11,153 bases of DNA. It comes from an uncultured Planctomycetaceae bacterium. Its GTDB lineage: Bacteria > Planctomycetota > Phycisphaerae > UBA1845 > UTPLA1. The notes beneath the pieces are model-generated. The model made no database searches, was not told the origin of the DNA, and saw nothing but the letters and a program-made list of their open reading frames with translations. Made by a program: the position numbers and the translations under genes. The stretch's first letter is position 1, and the number at the start of each line of letters is the position of its first letter. Of this stretch, positions 6,366 through 11,153 are shown piece by piece. The stretch spans positions 1-11,153 of the forward strand of contig CALLKH010000163.1 of the NCBI GenBank assembly GCA_938008425.1, given 5' to 3'.

Positions 6366-7553
6366 TTAGTTGGATGATTGAAGCGTCAAAAACGTCAGTT
6401 CGGGCGGGCAAAAGAATCGAATGCGGGGGGCCATGCCGCGCTCGTGGCCGATGCCGCGGCTGACGTAGATCGGCACGCCTTGGATTTCGTGGAGCCCGCC
6501 CGCGGCCACGTGACGCGGGACGTGGGTCAGCGTGATGGGCGGACCGAAAAAGGGGATGACGACCTGCCCGCCATGGGTGTGGCCGGCGACGACGAGGTCA
6601 ATGCGAACGTCCTTCGGAATCACGGTCGCGACGTCCGGCCGGTGGGCCACGAGAATTCGGATATCGCCGTCATCGCCGTCGCCCTTGAAGCGCGAGAGAA
6701 GGCGCTGAATGTGGGGCGAATCGGGGTCGAGTTCCGTGCCGATGATCGTGATGCGTCGGCCGCCGTGGGCGATGCGGGCGACATCGTTCACCAGTAGTTT
6801 GACGTCGGTCCCCCTGAACATTTCCGCAAAGCGATCCACGTAGTCAACATCGCCCATCACGCAGTACACGCCCATCGGCGCGTGGAGTTGTCTGAAGAAG
6901 GCGTTGAAGTCGCGCTTGACGGTTTTGAACTCACGATCGCTCCCCTGAAAAACGTCGCCGGGGATGAGAATGAGATTGGGTTTCTCCGCCATGGTCAGTT
7001 CGAGAACGCGGCGCTCGTAGTCGGTCATCGAGCCTGTCTGAATGTCGGCCAGCACCGCAACCTTGATCGGCGCACGTCCATCACGTTCACCAGAAACAGG
7101 AACCGTCGCCCGTTCAATCTGAAGCCGATACGGCTCGATCAGGTTCGCATACAGGCCGATCGGCAGAAAGCTGATGGCGACGACGGCGGCGAAGCGCACG
7201 GGGACCGTGAGACGCCGCCGCGGCGGTCGATCACCGCGGCGACGCCCTGCGATGAGCACGATCGCCGCGATGAGCGGCGTCAGGAACGCGAGATCGATGA
7301 ACACCAGGTGAATCAGCCCAAACAAGCTGAAGCGAACCGACAGAAGCGCGAACACTTTGAGAATGAACGCCGCCGAGGTAAAGAAGACAGCGACGAGAAT
7401 TCTGCGCAGGTCGATCCGCAATGCATCCGCTACGACGGCGTCGTTCGCGGTGACACGCGACGCCGCCGGCCAGTAAAAGATCACGCCGATGGCGACGATG
7501 AAATCGACGAACACCGATGCGAGCGCGATGAGCGGGAAGAAGTCGTGCATCAT
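6366..7553 (-). CDS. Membrane-anchored calcineurin-like metallophosphoesterase (YaeI/YkuE-like) with altered metal motifs
   Basis: The 395-residue protein has four predicted N-terminal membrane spans (about 7-28, 51-72, 80-102, 119-138) and a C-terminal phosphoesterase domain (about 163-392). The domain matches the YaeI/YkuE branch: KVAVLADIQTG (164-174), LILIPGDVFQG (194-204), GVYCVMGDVDY (228-238), VAHRPD (302-307), AGHTHGGQVVIP (323-334) and the ending YVSRGIGH...RIRFFCPPELTFLTL. Members are dinuclear metal phosphodi- or monoesterases, some acting on lipid substrates. Three ligand motifs are non-canonical here: D-x-H is D170-I-Q172, the usual GDxxD is G199-D-V-F-Q203, and GNH(D/E) is G234-D235-V236-D237. 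His304, His325 and His327 are kept. The start overlaps the stop of a small upstream membrane-protein gene by ATGA, suggesting translational coupling. It may be an active enzyme with unusual metal use or a substrate-binding relic; the substrate is unknown. Confidence 0.87.
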   Translation of the reverse strand: MMHDFFPLIALASVFVDFIVAIGVIFYWPAASRVTANDAVVADALRIDLRRILVAVFFTSAAFILKVFALLSVRFSLFGLIHLVFIDLAFLTPLIAAIVLIAGRRRGDRPPRRRLTVPVRFAAVVAISFLPIGLYANLIEPYRLQIERATVPVSGERDGRAPIKVAVLADIQTGSMTDYERRVLELTMAEKPNLILIPGDVFQGSDREFKTVKRDFNAFFRQLHAPMGVYCVMGDVDYVDRFAEMFRGTDVKLLVNDVARIAHGGRRITIIGTELDPDSPHIQRLLSRFKGDGDDGDIRILVAHRPDVATVIPKDVRIDLVVAGHTHGGQVVIPFFGPPITLTHVPRHVAAGGLHEIQGVPIYVSRGIGHERGMAPRIRFFCPPELTFLTLQSSN

Positions 7554-7735
7554 AGGACAAGCAGAATGAAAGCCACCACGATTCCGACGACGAGCGGCAG
7601 CAACACGATGGCCGCGAGAACTTTGACGATCGATTGCAGAATCCGCGGGTTGTCCGCCGCCTGCAAGGGCCGCCGATGGCCTACGCGGGCGTAGTCGATC
7701 GGTTCGATCGGGCGTTCCTGTTCGGGGTCGATCAT
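7550..7735 (-). CDS. Small single-span membrane protein of unknown function
   Basis: This 61-residue protein has a charged N-terminal part (about 1-35, with EQERPIEPID and an RVGHRRP stretch) and one strongly hydrophobic C-terminal helix (about 38-60, VKVLAAIVLLPLVVGIVVAF and onward) that ends at the stop codon. It looks like a tail-anchored protein with its N-terminus in the cytoplasm. The main support that it is real is the four-base ATGA overlap of its stop with the start of the membrane phosphoesterase, a common sign of coupled translation of partner proteins, and the clean membrane helix. The ATG at 7735 has only a weak upstream ribosome-binding sequence (GGGA about 10 bases away). No family is recognised. 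A role in assembling or steadying the phosphoesterase in the membrane is a guess from position only. Confidence 0.65.
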   Translation of the reverse strand: MIDPEQERPIEPIDYARVGHRRPLQAADNPRILQSIVKVLAAIVLLPLVVGIVVAFILLVL

Positions 7736-7872
7736 CAGGCCATTCCCATACCTACTGACGGGATCGCCCGCCGGTTCGCCGCTGACGACGGGAAAGTGTA
7801 TCCTAATCCGAAGCCTGCCGCCGATTCAGTGGCGATGCGGCGTATTCAACCTCTCCAAACGGGGACCGCTTG

Positions 7873-8790
7873 ATGAATATCGGATGGATCGGGACAGGGG
7901 TCATGGGGCGATCGATGGCCGGTCACCTGATCGACGCCGGCCACGCACTGGTGGTCCACAACCGCACGCGAGAAAAGGCGGCGGCGCTGCTGGAACGCGG
8001 GGCACGCTGGGCGAGTGGGCCGGGCGACGCGGCCGATGGCGCGGACGTGGTCTGCATGATGGTCGGCTACCCGGCCGATGTCCGCGAAGTCGCAATGGGC
8101 GCGCAGGGGATTGTTCAAAGGCTCAAACCGGGAGCGGTGCTGATCGACTTCACGACGAGCAGCCCGGCACTGGCAGTTGAAGTCGCAGTGGCGGCGCGGT
8201 CGCGCGGTGCCGATGCGCTGGACGCGCCGGTCAGCGGCGGCGATGTCGGCGCGCGAAACGCGACGCTGTCGATCATGGTGGGCGGCGAGGCGGCGACGTT
8301 CGAGCGCGTGAAACCCCTGCTGCAAACGCTGGGAAAAACCGTCGTGCTCCAGGGGCCGGCCGGCAGCGGGCAGCATACGAAGATGGTGAACCAGATACTC
8401 ATCGCGGCCGGCATGGTGGCGGTGTGCGAAGGCCTCGTGTACGCCCGGTCGTCGGGACTCGACCCGGAGCGGGTACTGGAGAGCGTGGGCGGCGGCGCGG
8501 CGGCGTCGTGGAGCCTGGCGAACTATTATCCCCGTATGCTCAAGGGGGACATGGCGCCGGGTTTCTACGTCGAACACTTCCTCAAGGACATGAAGATCGC
8601 GCTAGACGAAGCGGAGCGCATGAAGCTGAATCTGCCGGGCCTTTCACTGGCGAAAGACTTGTACACAAAGCTGGCGGCGATGGGCGGCGGGCGAAACGGC
8701 ACGCAGTCGCTGATCAAGGTGATTGAGGCGATGTGCGGCCGATCGGGTCCGGGCGAACTGGTCGGCGCAAGCGCGAAGGCGGGATCATGA
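7873..8790 (+). CDS. NAD(P)-dependent beta-hydroxyacid dehydrogenase (3-hydroxyisobutyrate dehydrogenase / tartronate semialdehyde reductase family)
   Basis: This 305-residue cytoplasmic enzyme has the full architecture of the beta-hydroxyacid dehydrogenase family. The Rossmann fold opens with IGWIGTGVMGRSMA (3-16, containing GxGxMG). The second strand ends VVHNRT (27-32), where Asn-Arg-Thr suggests preference for NADP(H) over NAD. Substrate and catalytic motifs follow: DAPVSGG (117-123), GxGxxxKxxN as GSGQHTKMVNQ (164-174) with catalytic Lys170, and FLKDMKIAL (236-244). The ending, LPGLSLAKDLY with GTQSLIKVIEAM, is typical. Members reduce small semialdehydes such as succinic, tartronic or methylmalonate semialdehyde, or glyoxylate; which one cannot be told from sequence. 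The ATG at 7873 is chosen over the TTG at 7870, with GGGGA 7 bases upstream. Its stop overlaps the start of the propeller gene by ATGA. It diverges from the small membrane protein gene across 137 bases, where no convincing promoter was found. Confidence 0.92.
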   Translation: MNIGWIGTGVMGRSMAGHLIDAGHALVVHNRTREKAAALLERGARWASGPGDAADGADVVCMMVGYPADVREVAMGAQGIVQRLKPGAVLIDFTTSSPALAVEVAVAARSRGADALDAPVSGGDVGARNATLSIMVGGEAATFERVKPLLQTLGKTVVLQGPAGSGQHTKMVNQILIAAGMVAVCEGLVYARSSGLDPERVLESVGGGAAASWSLANYYPRMLKGDMAPGFYVEHFLKDMKIALDEAERMKLNLPGLSLAKDLYTKLAAMGGGRNGTQSLIKVIEAMCGRSGPGELVGASAKAGS

Positions 8791-10352
8791 GCAAACATGA
8801 GACGAATCAAGCGAACGACGGGTTAGCAGGCGCCCAGCCCAATCGTGCACCAACGGCTGAAGTCGCTGCCACGCCACGACAATGGCACCACAGCCTGTTC
8901 GTAATCATTCCATGTCTTCTCGCGCTCTACCCCGTTGGTCTCGTGCTGCTTTATCGGCGACAGGGCGGTGGCGTCTGGCTTCGATGGATCGCGGCCTTGC
9001 TCACCCTGCCGCCGTTCGTCATCCTCATGCTGGTCGCCCTGAATCCGTACTGGCATTTTGACGGCGGCATGTCGTTCGGGAGCTTTCGGCTCGACTTCGG
9101 CCGTGGCGGGCAGGCGGGCATCGTCGAAGCACATCGCGAGTCACAGTCGGCGGCCGCCGCATCGCAGCCGCGAGCGGAATTGATGAGCCTCGACTGGCCG
9201 GCCTTTCGCGGAGCACTGCGGGACGGCGTCATCCGCAACGAGGTCATCACGACCGACTGGAAAAAAGACCCGCCGCGGCTCCTCTGGCGCCAGCCGGTCG
9301 GCGAGGGGCATTCGTCGTTCGTGGTCGGCAACGGCCGACTCTACACCATGGAGCAGCGCCGTCGCGGCGAGGCGGTGACGTGCTACGACATTGACACCGG
9401 CCGGGAGATCTGGGCGCACATCGGCCCCGGGTTCTTCCAGGAGCCGCTCGGCGACAACGGCCCGCGGGCGACGCCGACCCTCGACGGCGATCGCATCTAC
9501 GCACTCGGCGCTGCGGGCGAATTCTGCTGCCTGAACGCCTTGGATGGCAAGCGGATCTGGACGAAGAACATTCTGCGCGAGTTCGGCGCGTCGAACCTGC
9601 AATGGGCCATGAGCGCCTCGCCGCTCATCGTCGATGACTTCGTGGTCGTGACGAACTCCGGCGTCGGCGGCGGTTCGATCATGGCGTATCGAAAGTCCGA
9701 CGGCTCGCTCGCATGGAAGAACGAGATCGGCCAGCAGGCGTATTCGTCGCCCATGCTGGTGACGATGAAGGGTCGTCGGCAGATTCTGAACATCGCGGCG
9801 CGCAACGTGAACAGTCTTGACCCCGTCACGGGCAGGGCGCTCTGGTCCTTCCCGTGGGCGACGGACATGGGCATCTCGTGTTCGCAGCCGGTGGTCGTGG
9901 ACGACGAGCGGATTTTCGTCTCGCTCGGCTACGGCATCGGCAGCGTGATGATCAAACTCGAAGGCGAGGGCGACGCGATCAAACCGAAGGCGTTGTGGAC
10001 GAACTATCGAATGAGCAACAAGTTCTCGTCGTCGGTCATTCACCGCGGCACGATTTACGGACTCGACGAGCGGGTCCTGGCTTGCCAGGATCTCGACACA
10101 GGGGAAATCAAATGGAAGGGCGGGCGATACGGCTACGGCTCGCTGCTGCTCGTGGGCGACCACCTGCTGGTTTCATGCGAAGACGGCGAACTGGCGCTCG
10201 TCGAAGCGACGCCGGAGGAGCATCGCGAAATCGGCATGATCAAGGTGTTCGACGAACGGACATGGAACAACTCCGCGCTGGCTGGCGGCCTCTTCTTCAC
10301 GCGAAACCACCGGGAAATGGCCTGCTACGACATGCGGCCGACAAAGAATTGA
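8787..10352 (+). CDS. Membrane-anchored PQQ-like (BamB-like) beta-propeller protein
   Basis: The 521-residue protein has a short cytoplasmic N-terminus, a helical hairpin of two membrane spans (about 36-56 and 66-86) and a beta-propeller (about 134-520), presumably periplasmic. The propeller opens with LDWPAFRGALRDGV (135-148), resembling the 'WPxFRGPxRDG' start common in planctomycete propellers. It repeats strand motifs ending in the tryptophan-docking pattern: DTGREIW (203-209), LDGKRIW (252-258), SDGSLAW (304-310), VTGRALW (347-353) and DTGEIKW (437-443). Such propellers usually bind proteins or act as scaffolds. At 521 residues with no cytochrome domain or recognised signature, it is unlikely to be a real PQQ alcohol dehydrogenase. 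ATG at 8787 is preferred over in-frame codons up to 8733: it overlaps the previous stop as ATGA, follows GGCGGGA, and the upstream codons merely read through the dehydrogenase end. Coupled translation with the dehydrogenase is likely. Confidence 0.87.
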   Translation: MSKHETNQANDGLAGAQPNRAPTAEVAATPRQWHHSLFVIIPCLLALYPVGLVLLYRRQGGGVWLRWIAALLTLPPFVILMLVALNPYWHFDGGMSFGSFRLDFGRGGQAGIVEAHRESQSAAAASQPRAELMSLDWPAFRGALRDGVIRNEVITTDWKKDPPRLLWRQPVGEGHSSFVVGNGRLYTMEQRRRGEAVTCYDIDTGREIWAHIGPGFFQEPLGDNGPRATPTLDGDRIYALGAAGEFCCLNALDGKRIWTKNILREFGASNLQWAMSASPLIVDDFVVVTNSGVGGGSIMAYRKSDGSLAWKNEIGQQAYSSPMLVTMKGRRQILNIAARNVNSLDPVTGRALWSFPWATDMGISCSQPVVVDDERIFVSLGYGIGSVMIKLEGEGDAIKPKALWTNYRMSNKFSSSVIHRGTIYGLDERVLACQDLDTGEIKWKGGRYGYGSLLLVGDHLLVSCEDGELALVEATPEEHREIGMIKVFDERTWNNSALAGGLFFTRNHREMACYDMRPTKN

Positions 10353-10377
10353 AGAGCCCCCCGCTGAGCCCCGGTCT

Positions 10378-11153
10378 CTATTCCACCAGCAATTCCGCAA
10401 ACAATATCGCATCCACCGCGTCGATGTCGCCGTCACCGTCGAAGTCACCGGAACAGATCACCGACGGATCCGCGGCCCCGTTGATCGCGGCATCGACGAA
10501 GGGCCCGACGTCGGCGCCGTCGGCCGTGCCGTCCTGGTTGATATCCCCGGGCAGCGCCGTGATGTTGCACTGCGGCTGAAGCGCCGTGATCGTCACATCA
10601 TCGATCTGCCAGCCGCGAAGCGCGTTGCCGAACGCATCCACCGTATTGAAGCGCCACTGAAGGCTGATCGTCGTGCCGGCGCGCGACGAGAGATCCACGG
10701 TTCGAACGGCCCACGGCGAGGCAGCGAGGTTGCCGCTCGCGGGCTCGTCGACCGTGTCGCCATTGATGATGAGCGAAGGCCAGTCGGCCGTGCCAAAAGC
10801 TTCACGTTCGAAGTTTGAGCAATAAGAGAGCGTGATCGTTTCGCTGACGGGAAGCGTGATCATCGGACTGGTGAGCAGGCTGTCGGTCTGACCGGCGTCG
10901 TAGTCGCAGGCCGTCATTCGACCGCAGTACGCCCAGCCGGCGCCATCGCAGACGGGCGAAACCGCACAGTCGCCGGTGACGTGCCACAGGCCTGTCGCCG
11001 TCCAATCCACGGGAAGACCGGTTTCAAACGTCTCGGCGAAGACCGTCGTCGGTTCGAGCGTGCCGACGGTCAGCGCCCTGGGCACGGCGGGGGCGGTCGG
11101 CGGAAAGTACACCGTCTCGCCGGTCATCGTCTGGGCGGAAAGGTAATATGACG
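10378..11153 (-). CDS. Secreted jelly-roll protein with C-terminal dockerin-type repeat (N-terminal part outside window)
   Basis: The frame stays open to the window edge, so the true start lies beyond base 11153; ATG at 11127 is internal, since the upstream codons (reading SYYLSAQT) continue as ordinary secreted-protein sequence. About 255 residues are visible. Counting from the Met at 11127, residues 30-182 resemble a cleaved-adhesin or choice-of-anchor-J-like jelly-roll: FAETFETGLPVDW at the start, WAYCGR, a central SYCSNFE, and GWQIDDVTIT at the end. Five cysteines (54, 60, 68, 74, 103) suggest disulfides and export. Residues 194-249 form a dockerin type I-like pair of calcium loops with Asp/Asn at 195, 197, 199, 203, 206 and at 228, 230, 232, 236, 239. 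Planctomycetes use such endings widely without known cellulosomes, so the partner is unknown. The gene converges on the propeller gene with 25 bases between stops. Catalytic domains, if any, lie outside the window. Confidence 0.85.
   Translation of the reverse strand, partial: SYYLSAQTMTGETVYFPPTAPAVPRALTVGTLEPTTVFAETFETGLPVDWTATGLWHVTGDCAVSPVCDGAGWAYCGRMTACDYDAGQTDSLLTSPMITLPVSETITLSYCSNFEREAFGTADWPSLIINGDTVDEPASGNLAASPWAVRTVDLSSRAGTTISLQWRFNTVDAFGNALRGWQIDDVTITALQPQCNITALPGDINQDGTADGADVGPFVDAAINGAADPSVICSGDFDGDGDIDAVDAILFAELLVE

Noticed and set aside
6882..7694. 270-codon plus-strand open frame opposite the phosphoesterase and small membrane protein
   Set aside because: It is highly charged and repetitive (DEHDRRDERRQ type) and runs antisense to a recognised enzyme, so it is a compositional shadow.
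7846..8577. 243-codon minus-strand open frame opposite the dehydrogenase
   Set aside because: The plus strand has a complete dehydrogenase with all catalytic motifs. The antisense product is His- and Arg-rich with no family features.
8733..8786. Earlier start for the propeller protein inside the dehydrogenase gene
   Set aside because: The added residues are Arg- and Gly-rich out-of-frame translation of the dehydrogenase end. The ATG at 8787 gives an ATGA overlap and a better ribosome-binding site.
9525..9530. Adjacent cysteines (247-248) in the propeller, recalling the vicinal disulfide of PQQ alcohol dehydrogenases
   Set aside because: The Cys pair sits in an ordinary 'GEFCCLNALDG' blade strand, the protein is shorter than those enzymes, and no cytochrome domain or PQQ-enzyme signature is seen, so it does not support dehydrogenase activity.
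9141..10163. 340-codon minus-strand open frame opposite the propeller gene
   Set aside because: The opposite strand has a coherent membrane-anchored propeller with repeated motifs. The antisense product is Arg- and Asp-rich and shows no fold signature.

Overview
The window is GC-rich chromosomal DNA (by eye, not counted) that most likely comes from a Planctomycetota bacterium, possibly Phycisphaerae or a relative. This rests on three things seen together: a secreted protein ending in a two-loop dockerin-type calcium-binding repeat, a membrane-anchored PQQ-like beta-propeller with the planctomycete-style 'DWPAFRG..RDG' motif, and a lipoprotein with no recognisable family. No rRNA, tRNA, CRISPR array, transposase or phage gene was seen. 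Nine protein genes are present; the first and last are cut by the window edges. Genes fill nearly all of it, and no gap exceeds 300 bases.

Layout. Bases 2-337 (+) hold the end of a cyclophilin-type peptidyl-prolyl isomerase. Bases 386-3705 (-) hold a family 4 glycosyltransferase followed by a glutamine-dependent asparagine synthetase-like amidotransferase. A second glycosyltransferase (3789-5078, +) is divergent from these. The 83-base gap between the two glycosyltransferases holds what look like overlapping divergent promoters and a perfect 10-bp inverted repeat. This region reads as a small surface-polysaccharide island. Bases 5079-5340 form a convergent intergenic region with an unusual nested set of palindromes. 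Bases 5341-7735 (-) encode, in transcription order, a 61-residue single-span membrane protein, an overlapping four-span membrane metallophosphoesterase with altered metal-ligand motifs, and a lipoprotein of unknown function. Bases 7873-10352 (+) encode a beta-hydroxyacid dehydrogenase and, overlapping its stop by ATGA, the membrane-tethered beta-propeller. Bases 10378-11153 (-) carry the C-terminal part of a secreted jelly-roll plus dockerin-like protein.

Functionally, most of the window concerns the cell envelope: polysaccharide assembly, a membrane phosphoesterase with small partners, a lipoprotein, a tethered propeller and a secreted dockerin protein. The observations most worth a second look are the degenerate phosphoesterase metal site, the symmetric divergent promoter with a probably leaderless GTG start, the palindrome cluster at 5145-5261, and the phosphoesterase/small membrane protein/lipoprotein unit. 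No clearly new multi-gene system, such as a defence island, could be demonstrated.
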